This document shows, one piece after another, positions 17,591-26,398 of a stretch of DNA of 64,000 nt (position 1 is the first letter of the stretch; every line of letters starts with the position of its first letter). The stretch is from CAYNQN01 sp964530525 (GTDB lineage: Bacteria > Actinomycetota > Acidimicrobiia > Acidimicrobiales > Acidimicrobilacustridaceae), in the NCBI GenBank assembly GCA_964530525.1, contig CAZHBH010000002.1:1-64000 (forward strand), in the 5' to 3' direction. Under the pieces are notes generated by a model. That model was given only the letters and a program-made list of their open reading frames with translations, was not told the DNA's origin and made no database searches. The translations under genes were made by a program, and so were the position numbers.

Positions 17591-19622
17591 CAGCGGCGGC
17601 GCCCCTCCCCCCGCCGCCGCCGCTGTCGACCTCGAGATCGACGGCGACTCCGAGACCCTCAGCCTCGACGACCAGGTCGAGCTGCTGAGGCGCATGCTCC
17701 TCATCCGAGGCTTCGAGGAGCGCGTGGCCCGGCTCTACCGCAACGGAGAGGTGCCCGGCTTCGTGCACCTCTCCATCGGCCAGGAGGCCACCGCTGTTGG
17801 CGCTTGCTGGCCGCTCAAGGACGAAGACTCGATCACATCGACCCACAGGGGCCACGGCCACTGCCTGGCCAAGGGCCTCGACCCCAACTCGATGATGGCC
17901 GAGCTCCTGGCGAAGGACACGGGGACGAACAGGGGTCGCGGCGGCTCCATGCACATCGCCGACCCGCGCATGGGGATCCTCGGGGCCAACGGCATCGTCG
18001 GTGCGGGGCTCCCCATCGCCGTGGGGGCCGCCCTGGCAGGGCGGATCCGAGGCGAGCAGGACGTGGTGGTCGCCTTCTTCGGCGACGGTGCGAGCGCCCA
18101 GGGATACTTCCACGAGGCGGTGAACCTCGCTTCGCTCTGGCGCCTCCCGGTCGTGTTCTTCTGCGAGAACAACGGCTTCGCCGAGTTCTCCCCCGCCGCA
18201 GCCCAGCACCCGGTGGGTCTGCGCGAGCGGGCCGCCGGTTACGGGGTGCGCTACGTGCACGTCGACGGGACCTCGGCGATCGAGGTCGCCACCACCATGA
18301 GCCAGGTGGTCAACCACCTCAGGCGGGGTGGTGGTCCAGTGCTGGTGGAGGCGACCACCCACAGGTGGCACGGACACTACGAGGGTGACCCCCAGTCGTA
18401 CCGCGATGCCGACGCGCTCGACGAGGTCCGCAAGCTCCACGATCCGATCGCCATCCTCCGCGCCCGCCTGGAAGCCGAAGGCTTCGATCCTTCCCGCCTC
18501 GACGAGCTCGCCGCCAGCATCGGCACGCAGCTCGACCAGGCGGTGGAGCTGGCTCGGGCGGCACCGTCCCCCGATCCCTCGGAGCTGGGCGCCTTCGTGG
18601 TGGCGGAGAGGCCCGTGGTTCCCGAGCCGCCCGCGCCCGACCCCGAAGGGAAGCTGTTCCGCCTCATGGACGCGGTCCACGACGCGCTCGAGCTCGAGCT
18701 GGCCACAGACGAACGCGTGCTCGTCGCGGGGATCGACGTCGGCGAGGGGGGCAACGTCTTCGGCCTGACGCGGGGACTGCGCGAGCGCTTCGGTGACCGG
18801 GTGCTCGACACACCCATCTCGGAGGCGGCGATCGTCGGCCTCGGGGTGGGTGCGGCGATGGCCGGCATGCGCCCGGTGGTGGAGGTCATGTACCTCGACT
18901 TCATCGGGGTCTGCCTCGACCAGATCATGAACCAGGCGGCGAAGCTGCGCTTCATGACCGGGGGCGGGGCAGAGATGGCGCTCACGATCCGGACCCAGTT
19001 CGGCGCGGGACGATCGTCGGGAAGCCAGCACTCGCAGAGCCTCGAGGCGCTCCTCGCCCACATCCCTGGGCTCACGGTGGTGATGCCGTCGAACCCGTCC
19101 GACACCTACGGGTTGCTCCGGTCGGCAATGGCCGACCCGAACCCGGTGATCTTCATCGAGAACCGGCTGCTCTACGGCATGAAGGGCCCACGGCCGCCGG
19201 CCGACCACCTGGTGCCCATAGGCCGGGCAGCCGTGGTGCGGCCGGGCTCGGCGGTGACGGTCGTGTCCATCTCCCGCATGGTGAACGAGTGCCTGCGGGC
19301 CGCCGAGGAGCTCGCTGCCGAGGGCATCGACGTGGAGGTGATCGACCTTCGCACCGTGGTACCCCTCGACGTGGAGACGGTCATCTCGTCGGTCTCCAAG
19401 ACGAGCCGCCTGCTCATAGCCCACGAGGCGGTGCAGAGCTTCGGCATCGGCGCCGAGGTCGCCGCCCGAGTCGCCGACGAGGCCTTCTGGCACCTCGATG
19501 CTCCCATCGCTCGAGTGGGTGCCGAGGCGACACCGGCCCCCTACGCACCCTCACTGGAGAAGGCCTGGCTTCCCGACAGCACGCGGATAGCGGATGCGGT
19601 GCGGCGGCTGGCGGCCGTCTGA
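17562..19622 (+). CDS. Fused alpha-beta E1 component of a 2-oxoacid/acetoin dehydrogenase
   Basis: This 686-residue thiamine-diphosphate enzyme joins both E1 subunits in one chain. The alpha half (residues about 30-330) has HRGHGHCLAKG, GGSMHIADP, and the ThDP motif GDGASAQG...NN. The beta half (about 365-680) has DTPISEAAIVGLGVGAAM, EVMYLDFI, and the transketolase C-terminal domain (VVSISRMVNECLRAAEEL, IDLRTVVPLD). It should decarboxylate a 2-oxoacid or acetoin and pass the acyl group to a lipoyl E2. No E2 or E3 is nearby. Confidence 0.88.
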   Translation: MRQPDSPTADSGGAPPPAAAAVDLEIDGDSETLSLDDQVELLRRMLLIRGFEERVARLYRNGEVPGFVHLSIGQEATAVGACWPLKDEDSITSTHRGHGHCLAKGLDPNSMMAELLAKDTGTNRGRGGSMHIADPRMGILGANGIVGAGLPIAVGAALAGRIRGEQDVVVAFFGDGASAQGYFHEAVNLASLWRLPVVFFCENNGFAEFSPAAAQHPVGLRERAAGYGVRYVHVDGTSAIEVATTMSQVVNHLRRGGGPVLVEATTHRWHGHYEGDPQSYRDADALDEVRKLHDPIAILRARLEAEGFDPSRLDELAASIGTQLDQAVELARAAPSPDPSELGAFVVAERPVVPEPPAPDPEGKLFRLMDAVHDALELELATDERVLVAGIDVGEGGNVFGLTRGLRERFGDRVLDTPISEAAIVGLGVGAAMAGMRPVVEVMYLDFIGVCLDQIMNQAAKLRFMTGGGAEMALTIRTQFGAGRSSGSQHSQSLEALLAHIPGLTVVMPSNPSDTYGLLRSAMADPNPVIFIENRLLYGMKGPRPPADHLVPIGRAAVVRPGSAVTVVSISRMVNECLRAAEELAAEGIDVEVIDLRTVVPLDVETVISSVSKTSRLLIAHEAVQSFGIGAEVAARVADEAFWHLDAPIARVGAEATPAPYAPSLEKAWLPDSTRIADAVRRLAAV

Positions 19623-19712
19623 GCAACGGCCCAGAGCCGCGGCGGAGCAGCTAGCGGGTGAGACCCCGACCCACGACGCCGAGCGCCGGCGCCAGCGCAG
19701 CCAACGCCAACG

Positions 19713-20303
19713 TCATATCCCGGTGTCGATGATCGACGTGACCGCCTGGCGCAGAGACTCGGCCGATGCCCGCCCACGACCAGGGCGGTACCACAGCACG
19801 ATCCAGTTGACGGCACCGAGCACGAGCCGGGTGAGCAGCGCTGCGTCGATGTCGTCGCGGACCTCCCCTGCCTCCTGGGCTGCACGGACGAGCTGGGCGA
19901 AGCGCTCGTCGTAGGAGCGGCGCCACTCCTGCGTCCGGGCGCCGACCGCCGTGCCCTCGCGCTGGCTGAGGATGACGTTCGTGCCGCTCACGTCGCTCAG
20001 GGCCACGTCTGCCGCCGCGTCGAGGGCAGCCAGCACCTTGTCGCGAGGCGAGAGGTCGTCGCGGGCCTCCACCTCCTCGAGGCTCGCCTCCAGCCGGGCG
20101 AATATCTCCCGGCACACCGCCTCCAGCAGCTCGTCCTTCGACTTGAGGTAGTGGTAGAGGGTCGACTTGTGCAGCCCGGTGGCGTTCGCCACGTCCTGCA
20201 TCGAGGTGGCGTCGGCACCCTTCTCGTGGAAGAGCTGGCGCGCGGCCTGCATGATCACCTCGTAGCTGCCGCGCTGGCGCTCCTGGGCCGGTGTGGTGGA
20301 CAC
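19713..20303 (-). CDS. TetR-family repressor, last gene of the paaABCD operon
   Basis: This 196-residue protein has a TetR N-terminal helix-turn-helix (residues about 15-60; QDVANATGLHKSTLYHYLKS) and a ligand-binding helical domain. It follows paaD by 33 bp on the same strand, so it is probably co-transcribed with paaABCD. It may bind phenylacetyl-CoA or a similar acyl-CoA and act at the palindrome at 23018, as PaaR does in other bacteria. It starts with GTG. The ligand is inferred from position only. Confidence 0.85.
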   Translation of the reverse strand: MSTTPAQERQRGSYEVIMQAARQLFHEKGADATSMQDVANATGLHKSTLYHYLKSKDELLEAVCREIFARLEASLEEVEARDDLSPRDKVLAALDAAADVALSDVSGTNVILSQREGTAVGARTQEWRRSYDERFAQLVRAAQEAGEVRDDIDAALLTRLVLGAVNWIVLWYRPGRGRASAESLRQAVTSIIDTGI

Positions 20304-20336
20304 GGGAAGATCCTACGGCTGCACGGGTCCCACCCG

Positions 20337-20936
20337 TCAGCCGCGCATCGCCCGCCGAGAGCTCAGGGTCACGAGCTGGCCGCCGGATCCGGCTCCGGCG
20401 GTGTCCTGCTCGCGACTCGAGGCGCTCTTCATGACGTCGAAGGGCGTTCGGCAGTCACGGCAGTAGGCCATCTTGCGACAGAGCGACGAACCCCAGTCGC
20501 TCTCGATGGCGACGTCGAGGCTCGCGCAGTGCGGGCAGCTCAGGGGAGCGCCAGCGCGCGGTGTTGCTATCCCGAGGCTCCTCAGGCGGTCTCTGCCCAT
20601 CTCCGTGAGGTCCTCGACCGACCAGTCCTGGTCGGACAGCCAGTCCACCTCGATCCTGTCCACGCCGGCCACCTGGCCGACCATCGAGCCGATGTCGGCC
20701 TCTATGAACATCTGCGCCGGGCAGCCGAGGAAGGTCGGCACCACCTCGACCCGCACCACGACCTCGCCGTCCTCGCTACGGGCCTTCACCCCGCGGACCA
20801 TCCCCAGGTCGAGGATGCTGATGGGCAGCTCGGGATCTTCCACGGAACGCAGACCTCGGAGCACCTGCTGCTCGACGTGAGCGAGGTGCTCCCGATCGAT
20901 CCCACCGGTGGCGGTCTTCGCCGCTCGGGAGCCCAT
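20337..20936 (-). CDS. paaD: PaaD, phenylacetyl-CoA epoxidase assembly protein
   Basis: This 199-residue protein joins a DUF59/MIP18 domain (PELPISILDLGMV near residue 35, PTFLGCPA) to a C-terminal cysteine-rich domain with CPHC and CRDC pairs, as in PaaD. It is thought to help insert iron or Fe-S clusters into the PaaABCE complex. The ATG at 20936 overlaps the paaC stop (TGATG). It is longer than Proteobacterial PaaD because of a polar tail. Confidence 0.9.
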   Translation of the reverse strand: MGSRAAKTATGGIDREHLAHVEQQVLRGLRSVEDPELPISILDLGMVRGVKARSEDGEVVVRVEVVPTFLGCPAQMFIEADIGSMVGQVAGVDRIEVDWLSDQDWSVEDLTEMGRDRLRSLGIATPRAGAPLSCPHCASLDVAIESDWGSSLCRKMAYCRDCRTPFDVMKSASSREQDTAGAGSGGQLVTLSSRRAMRG

Positions 20937-21742
20937 CACCACCTCCCAGGTGCCTGGTCGTAGATGGAGTGCAGCTCCCCCACGATCCTGAGTCGGTCCT
21001 CCCAAGGGCCCGAAGGCGCTTCCCCTCCGGCCTCGGCGAGGCGGGGTGCGCCAGGAGCGGGGACCACGAGGCCCGCCGAGCCGAGCTGCTCGCGAGCGGT
21101 GCCCTCCCAGTCGAGAAGTGCTGCGCTCATGGCTTCCTGTCCACCGGGGAGCACCGCCTCCAGGGCACCGGCGTCGAAGGCGAACATCGCGGAGGCGAAC
21201 GGCCACAGCTCGTCCAAGGCTCCCTGCAGCTTCGCGAGGGCGGGCCCGCCGCTGGCGGCCGTGCGCGCGAGCCAGCTCGACCAGAAGTCGACGTGGAAGC
21301 GCTCCTCGGCCTCCATGCGGGAGAGGTTCGCCGCCAGGCCCTCGAGCTCAGAGGCCAACAGCACGCCCCGACGAGCGGAGTCGGCCGTCTCGAAGAGGAA
21401 CTGCTTCACGGCCAGGCGCTCCCAGGCCACGTCGTACACCCAGGCCAGGGCGCAAGCCTGGAACTCCTCCGCGGGGCGGTCGTAGATGGCTGCGTTGATG
21501 GCCGAGCGATCCGGGCCGAGCGCCAGGGAGTAGAAGGCTCGGGCGTGGCCCAGCTCGTCCTGGCCCATCGACGAGAGCGCGATGTTGACCTCCAGCTCCG
21601 GACCCCACCCGGCCACCGAGGTCAGCACGTGACCCGCAGCCATGTCCTCGTCGGCCAGCTTCATCAGGACTGCGGCGGCCTCCGGCGGAGCTGCCTGAGC
21701 CGGCTGCTCCAGGACCGGGGCTCCGTCAGCGGTGGTGGTCAT
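20936..21742 (-). CDS. paaC: PaaC, structural subunit of phenylacetyl-CoA epoxidase
   Basis: This 268-residue ferritin-like helical protein pairs with PaaA. It retains two metal-ligand-like motifs, GQDELGHARAFYSLA and MEAEERFHVDFW, and the PaaC segment QFLFETADSARRGVLL. It stabilises PaaA rather than catalysing. The ATG at 21742 has GGAGAG upstream. A longer reading of the frame would run into paaB antisense. Confidence 0.93.
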   Translation of the reverse strand: MTTTADGAPVLEQPAQAAPPEAAAVLMKLADEDMAAGHVLTSVAGWGPELEVNIALSSMGQDELGHARAFYSLALGPDRSAINAAIYDRPAEEFQACALAWVYDVAWERLAVKQFLFETADSARRGVLLASELEGLAANLSRMEAEERFHVDFWSSWLARTAASGGPALAKLQGALDELWPFASAMFAFDAGALEAVLPGGQEAMSAALLDWEGTAREQLGSAGLVVPAPGAPRLAEAGGEAPSGPWEDRLRIVGELHSIYDQAPGRW

Positions 21743-21761
21743 CTCGCTCTCCTCTCCGCGC

Positions 21762-22052
21762 TCAGAGCCGTCCGGGCAGGATGTCGGCGTCGCCTCGCCC
21801 GAGCGAGCGCCGGTACACCTTCCGGTGGCCCGCCGCGAGCACCTCGGGGGGCCAGGGGGAGACGTGGACGTCGCGGCGGTCCACGACCCAGATGGCCTCG
21901 GTCCTGTCCCGCCGGGCGAAGTGCTCCTTGGCCGCCAGAAGAGCGGTGTCGGGGTCGGGCGACGACACCTCCCCCACGTGCACGAACGCCGCACCCGGGT
22001 CGGACTGGACGAACACCTCGAAGACGGGGGCTCCGTCGCCGTTGGCGCTCAT
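21762..22052 (-). CDS. paaB: PaaB, phenylacetyl-CoA epoxidase subunit
   Basis: This 96-residue protein has the PaaB core: FEVFVQSDPGAAFVHVGEV, ALLAAKEHFARRD, and IWVVDRRDVHVS. PaaB bridges PaaAC dimers in the epoxidase. The start at 22052 is chosen from the ATGA overlap with paaA; upstream codons in this frame are paaA antisense. Confidence 0.93.
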   Translation of the reverse strand: MSANGDGAPVFEVFVQSDPGAAFVHVGEVSSPDPDTALLAAKEHFARRDRTEAIWVVDRRDVHVSPWPPEVLAAGHRKVYRRSLGRGDADILPGRL

Positions 22053-22981
22053 GCCGCCACGCTCCAGGTCTCCTCGGTGAACCAACGGTTCACGTAGCGA
22101 GCATCTCGCAGCGACCGCTGGAGCTCTTCGCCCACGGGGCTACCGCCCCGCAACAGCGACCTGAACTCCTCCCAATCGGGCTCGGTGTACGACCACACGC
22201 CGGTTTCGGGGTCGCGGCCCAAGGCGTCGTCAGGCACCTCGAGCCCTAGCGCCTCGATGCGGGGCACGAACTTCGTGAGGTACGACTGGCGCAGCTCCTC
22301 GTTGCGTGAGAGCTTCAGCCCGTAGGCCATCAGGGTCTCGCCATGGGTCGACTTGGAGTCGTGCGGGCCGAACATCGCCAAGATCCGCGGCCACCACCTC
22401 TCGAGGCCCTCCTGGAGCTCTGCCTTGGGGGCACCTCCGGCCTCCACCATCCTGGCCGCCAGGTAGCGGCCGCAGTGGTAGTGGAAGCCCTCCTCCTTCA
22501 CGATCTTCTTCATGGCCCTCGCGTACGGGCCGTAGCTGCTACCCATGAGGGTCTGCTGGCGCTCGATCTCCGCGCCGTCGACCAGCCAGGCGACCACGAC
22601 GGGGTCGGCCCAGGTGTCCCACGGGTAGTGGAAGATGTTCATGAACCGGGGCGGCCCCTCCAGGATCTCCTCCGCGTAGTCGGCGCGGCTCTTGCCGGTG
22701 AGGTCCTCGCAGACGCGTAGCAGGGCGAGCCCGTGGCCGATCTCGTCCTGCGACTTGGCCGAGAAGATCATCTTGGCCTCGAGGGACGGCGCCCTGGGGA
22801 CCCAGCGGAACTCGTGGACGGGCCCCACAAGCTCGCTCATCATGTGGAACTCCATCATCCGGGTGGCCGCCGCGACGTACTCGTCGGGCAGGTCCATGCC
22901 CGGCTCCAGCTTGCCCCCAGCAGCTATCAGCTCCTCGATGGTCTCGGGAACCTCTGCGCCTGTGGTCTGTTGATCTCGCAC
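22049..22981 (-). CDS. paaA: PaaA, catalytic diiron subunit of phenylacetyl-CoA epoxidase
   Basis: This 310-residue ferritin-like protein should epoxidise the ring of phenylacetyl-CoA with O2. All diiron ligands are visible: Glu in MMSELVG, ExxH in QDEIGHG, Glu in GAEIERQQ, and ExxH in KEEGFHYH. PaaA segments MGSSYGPYARAMKK and PHDSKSTHG are present. It starts with GTG and heads the operon paaABCD-tetR. A near-perfect operator lies 37-56 bp upstream. No paaE reductase follows. Confidence 0.95.
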   Translation of the reverse strand: MRDQQTTGAEVPETIEELIAAGGKLEPGMDLPDEYVAAATRMMEFHMMSELVGPVHEFRWVPRAPSLEAKMIFSAKSQDEIGHGLALLRVCEDLTGKSRADYAEEILEGPPRFMNIFHYPWDTWADPVVVAWLVDGAEIERQQTLMGSSYGPYARAMKKIVKEEGFHYHCGRYLAARMVEAGGAPKAELQEGLERWWPRILAMFGPHDSKSTHGETLMAYGLKLSRNEELRQSYLTKFVPRIEALGLEVPDDALGRDPETGVWSYTEPDWEEFRSLLRGGSPVGEELQRSLRDARYVNRWFTEETWSVAA

Positions 22982-23017
22982 GATCAGCCCTCCTGGTCGG
23001 CTTCGCCACCCATTCTA

Positions 23018-23037
23018 TCCACCAACCGGTTGGTGGA
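23018..23037. promoter_or_regulatory. Perfect 20-bp palindrome, operator of paaABCD
   Basis: TCCACCAACCGGTTGGTGGA is a perfect palindrome just upstream of paaA, in the gap to the acyl-CoA dehydrogenase gene. Its half-site (ACCAACC) recurs in operators at 25553, 26375, 42252, 50370 and 51276. It is the expected type of TetR-family site and likely the target of the paa-operon TetR. Confidence 0.8.
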
Positions 23038-23063
23038 CAACAACTCACCGCCCGGGTGTCGGG

Positions 23064-24215
23064 TCAGCAGCCGAGCGCTCGGGCGATCACGGTCCGCTGG
23101 ATCTCGCTGGTGCCCTCGCCGATCTCGAGCACCTTGGCGTCGGCGTACAGGCGCGCCACCTCCTGCTCCCTCATGAAGCCGTAGCCACCGTGCACCTGGA
23201 CGGCCGCGGAAGCCGCCCGGTTGGCCACCTCGGAGGCGAAGAGCTTGGCCATCGCGGCCTCCTTCGCGTGGTCGGCCCCGTCGTCGTACAGCTGGGCAGC
23301 TCTGTAGACGAGCCACCGCGCGGCCTCCACCTCCGTGGCCATGTCGGCGATCTTGTGGCCGATCGCCTGGAACTTCCCTATGGGCCTGCCGAACTGCTGG
23401 CGCTCGCCGGCGTAGGCCTGGGCCAGCCGGAGCGCCTCCGTGGCAAGCGACAACGAGAGCGCCGCGACCGAGATCCGCCCGGCGTGGAGGATGTCGAGGA
23501 ACTGCCGGAGACCCTCGCCCTCCTCACCGACGAGGTGGTCGTCGGGAACCCAGCAGTCCTCGAAGATCAGCTCGCGGGTGTCCGCCGCGTGCCAACCCAG
23601 CTTCTTGAGAGGCTCGCCCTTCGTGTACCCGGGGGTCCCGTCGGGCACGAAGAACGAACCGAACCTCTTGCTCCCTTCGGATCCCCCGCTCGCCGTGACT
23701 GCCAGCAGGGTGACGCCCAGCGACATCGGGGTACCCGCGTTGGTGATGAACATCTTGCGCCCGTTGATCAGCCAGCCCCCGTCCGCGCGCGTGGCGCGCG
23801 TGCGTATGCCCGCGGCGTCCGAGCCTGCGTCGGGCTCGGTCAGGCCGAACGCCCCGATGTGGGTCCCCTCGGCCAGTGGCCGCAACCAGCGCTGCTTCTG
23901 CTCCTCTGTGCCGAACGCCAGCAGCGGGAGGCTCGCGATCGTGAGGTGGGCGTTCCAGGCCGCCCCGACCGACTGGTCGGCGGCGCCGATCTCCTCCATC
24001 GCGGCCACGTAGCCGACCATCGATGCCATGGTGCCCCCGTAGCGCTCGGGGACGAGGAGCCCCATGAGGCCGAGCTCGCCCAGCTTCCCGAAGAGCTCGG
24101 TTGGGAACCTCTCCTGCTCCGACCACTCGGCTGCGTGCGGGCGGATCTCCCGCCTGGCCACGTCCCTGCAGAGGTCCCGCAGGGCCGCCTGGTCCTCGTC
24201 GAGCTCGAAGAGCAC
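23064..24215 (-). CDS. Acyl-CoA dehydrogenase
   Basis: This 383-residue flavoenzyme oxidises an acyl-CoA and passes electrons to ETF. It shows FGLTEPDAGSDAAG, INGRKMFITNAG, RQQFGRPIGKFQA and the C-terminal catalytic glutamate region IGEGTSEIQRTVIAR. The GTG at 24215 gives the usual N-terminus (FELDEDQAALRDLCRDVA). It is the last gene of a three-gene operon with the crotonase and MaoC genes. Chain-length preference is not evident. Confidence 0.9.
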   Translation of the reverse strand: MLFELDEDQAALRDLCRDVARREIRPHAAEWSEQERFPTELFGKLGELGLMGLLVPERYGGTMASMVGYVAAMEEIGAADQSVGAAWNAHLTIASLPLLAFGTEEQKQRWLRPLAEGTHIGAFGLTEPDAGSDAAGIRTRATRADGGWLINGRKMFITNAGTPMSLGVTLLAVTASGGSEGSKRFGSFFVPDGTPGYTKGEPLKKLGWHAADTRELIFEDCWVPDDHLVGEEGEGLRQFLDILHAGRISVAALSLSLATEALRLAQAYAGERQQFGRPIGKFQAIGHKIADMATEVEAARWLVYRAAQLYDDGADHAKEAAMAKLFASEVANRAASAAVQVHGGYGFMREQEVARLYADAKVLEIGEGTSEIQRTVIARALGC

Positions 24216-24225
24216 GGGAGGCCCG

Positions 24226-25005
24226 TCAGCTGCCCGCGGCCCGCCGGAAGTCCGGACGCCGCTTCTCGTTGAAGGCGGCAAGCCCCTCGAAGTACTCCGG
24301 CGAGCCCATGAGCGAAGCCTGCAGCTTCGCCTCCTCCTCGCACACCTCGTCGTAGCCCAGCGAGGGAGAACGGCGCATCAGGGCCTTCTGGCCCTTGAAG
24401 GCGTTCACGGGTCCGTCGGCGATCCGGCGCGCCAGCTGCTGCGCCCTCTCCATCAGGACGCTGCCGGCGACCGAGCGGTTCACCAACCCCCACTCGGCGG
24501 CCTGCTTCCCGCGGATGATGTCGGACGTGTAGGCCATCTCGAGCGCCCGGTGCTCCCCGATGAGCCGTGGCAGGAAGAAGTGCCCACCGGAGTCGAGCGC
24601 CACTCCCAGGTTCGCGAAGGGAGACGAGAGCTTGGCGTTGTCGGAGGCCAGCACGATGTCGCACGCCAGCGCGATGCCGAGGCCTACGCCCATGGCCGCA
24701 CCGTTCACGGCGGAGATCGTGGGGATGGGCAGGTGGTAGAGCGCCGCCAGCATCGGGTTCACGTGGTTGTGGATGATGTCGTAGGCGTCCTCGTCGGCCG
24801 AGGCCGACGAGATGTCCCTCCCGGAGCAGAAGGCCCGTCCGGCACCGGTGACCAGCACGCAGCGCGTGCCGTCGTCCGCCGAGGCGTCGAACGCGGCCTT
24901 CAGCTCGGCCACCATCGTGGGGTTGGCCGCGTTCATCACCTCGGCCCTGTTCATGGTGATGGTGCGCACACCATCGTCGTCTTCGACGAGGATCGTCTCG
25001 TACAT
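24226..25005 (-). CDS. Enoyl-CoA hydratase/isomerase, PaaG-like
   Basis: This 259-residue crotonase has the oxyanion-hole segments GRAFCSGRDISS and NGAAMGVGLGIALACD. Instead of the hydratase PE-x(8)-P glutamates it has NLGVALDSGGHFFLP, the aspartate arrangement of isomerases such as PaaG, which converts the ring epoxide to oxepin-CoA. Its place beside paaABCD supports that. A GGGAGG ribosome site precedes the ATG. True hydratase activity is a lesser alternative. Confidence 0.82.
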   Translation of the reverse strand: MYETILVEDDDGVRTITMNRAEVMNAANPTMVAELKAAFDASADDGTRCVLVTGAGRAFCSGRDISSASADEDAYDIIHNHVNPMLAALYHLPIPTISAVNGAAMGVGLGIALACDIVLASDNAKLSSPFANLGVALDSGGHFFLPRLIGEHRALEMAYTSDIIRGKQAAEWGLVNRSVAGSVLMERAQQLARRIADGPVNAFKGQKALMRRSPSLGYDEVCEEEAKLQASLMGSPEYFEGLAAFNEKRRPDFRRAAGS

Positions 25006-25022
25006 GGCAGCGTCCTCCCTGC

Positions 25023-25469
25023 TCAGCGACGGGCCTGCATGACTCGGATGAGCACGTTGCAGGTGATGGTGTCGTTCTGGTTCAGCACGTCCCACTCGAG
25101 GTCGACGATGCCGCTGACCTCGTCACGTTCCTCCAGTGCAGCGATGGTGTTGCGAACCCGGATCGTGTCGCCGATGAAGGTGGGCACCGGGTAGCGGATC
25201 CGGTCCACGCCGTACTGGGCGAGGATCGCCTCGCTGTCGGGCGGGACCACGAGACCTCCGGCGATGGCCAGCACCATCAGCCCGGGGGCCAGCCTGGTCC
25301 CGAACATCAAACCCTCCGAGTAGACGACGTCGGAGTGGATCGGGAACCAGTCGCCGGTGAACATGCACCAGTTCACGACGTCGGTCTCGGTGACGGTGCG
25401 GCCGCGGCTGATCTCGCTCTGCCCCACCTCCATGTCGTCGAAGTAGTTGTCCAGAAGTCGATGCGGCAT
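25023..25469 (-). CDS. MaoC-like hot-dog hydratase
   Basis: This 148-residue protein has the (R)-enoyl-CoA hydratase fold, with the catalytic motif TGDWFPIHSD and FGTRLAPGLMVLAIAGG. It is the first gene of the MaoC-crotonase-acyl-CoA dehydrogenase operon. In phenylacetate degradation the MaoC domain of PaaZ opens oxepin-CoA; here a stand-alone MaoC could do this together with the separate aldehyde dehydrogenase at 31-32.5 kb. Confidence 0.83.
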   Translation of the reverse strand: MPHRLLDNYFDDMEVGQSEISRGRTVTETDVVNWCMFTGDWFPIHSDVVYSEGLMFGTRLAPGLMVLAIAGGLVVPPDSEAILAQYGVDRIRYPVPTFIGDTIRVRNTIAALEERDEVSGIVDLEWDVLNQNDTITCNVLIRVMQARR

Positions 25470-25518
25470 GGCTGCCCCCTAGAGCTCAGAACTTCGGCTG
25501 GGCACGATGTCTATATCT

Positions 25519-25570
25519 AATTTAGGCCCTGACGAACGGTTGTCAAGAACAACCCTACCAACTGTTAGGG
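25519..25570 (-). promoter_or_regulatory. Promoter with two overlapping operators for the MaoC operon
   Basis: On the minus strand TTGACA (25546-25541) and TAAATT (25524-25519) are spaced by 16 bases, a good sigma-70-type promoter. The spacer contains the imperfect palindrome TGACGAACGGTTGTCA (25530-25545). A second imperfect palindrome, CCCTACCAACTGTTAGGG (25553-25570), lies just upstream and shares the ACCAAC half-site. Binding to either would block transcription. Confidence 0.65.
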
Positions 25571-25578
25571 GCTCCGGG

Positions 25579-26337
25579 CTAGGGGGCGCTGTAACCGCCG
25601 TCGACCACGAGGGCCGTGCCGGTGGTCCAGGTCGAGTCCGGTCCCGCGAGGTAGACGAAGGCGCCGACCACCTCGTCGATGTCCGCCAACCGCTTCATCG
25701 GATGCCTCTCTGCCAGAGCGTCGAGGGCCTCGTCGGGCAACCCCTCGTGGATCGCGGAGCGGAACGTCCCCGGACACACGCAGTTGATCCTGATCCCCTG
25801 GGTCGCGTACTCCACGGCCGCCACCTTCGTGAGCAAGATCACCGCTGCCTTCGACGCGCAGTACGGGCCAGCGTGCGACCAGGCGGTGAGGCCGGCGACC
25901 GACGCCGTGTTGATGATGACGCCATGGCCCTGAGGCCTCATCAGGCGCAGCGCTTCGGCCATCCCGTTGAACGTCCCGACCACGTTGACGTCGAGCACCC
26001 GCCTCAGGTCTTCGACCGCGGTGTTGTGGGTACGCGCGCTCGGCGAGAGGATCCCGGCGTTGTTCACCACGACGTCGAGGCCCCCGAAGGCCCGAGCAGC
26101 GGAGTCGAACGCTTCGGAGACCTGGTGGGCGTCGGTCATGTCGGCGACTGCTGACACCACGTGCACCCCAGCGGCCTCGTCCGAGACCTCGCGGGCTACT
26201 TCCTCGAGGCCAACCGAGTCGACGTCCACGATCGCCAGCCCGCTCACGCCCTCTTGGACGAACCGACGCGCCAGAGCCCTGCCCAGGCCGGACGCGGCCC
26301 CGGTGATGAGAGCGCTGCTCCCCGCTAGCACAGCCAT
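25579..26337 (-). CDS. Short-chain dehydrogenase/reductase
   Basis: This 252-residue SDR has TGAASGLGRALARRF, NNAGIL, a serine in NTASVAG, YCASKAA and CPGTFRS. It ends with the common SDR tail TGTALVVDGGYSAP. Its function is probably oxidation or reduction of a hydroxy/keto acyl-CoA within the surrounding pathway. The ATG at 26337 fits the fold; extra upstream codons belong to the promoter region that carries the operator at 26375. Confidence 0.82.
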   Translation of the reverse strand: MAVLAGSSALITGAASGLGRALARRFVQEGVSGLAIVDVDSVGLEEVAREVSDEAAGVHVVSAVADMTDAHQVSEAFDSAARAFGGLDVVVNNAGILSPSARTHNTAVEDLRRVLDVNVVGTFNGMAEALRLMRPQGHGVIINTASVAGLTAWSHAGPYCASKAAVILLTKVAAVEYATQGIRINCVCPGTFRSAIHEGLPDEALDALAERHPMKRLADIDEVVGAFVYLAGPDSTWTTGTALVVDGGYSAP

Positions 26338-26374
26338 GTGCGACCCTCCGCTGTACGAACCAGCCTCAGGTAAC

Positions 26375-26398
26375 ACTACCAACCAATAGGTCGGAAGT
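26375..26398. promoter_or_regulatory. 24-bp imperfect palindrome before the SDR gene
   Basis: The stretch beginning ACTACCAACC and ending GGTCGGAAGT reads nearly the same on both strands, with mismatches at four pairs. It lies 38 bp before the SDR start and ends at the PadR stop codon. The left arm has the ACCAACC half-site seen at 23018. Confidence 0.6.
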
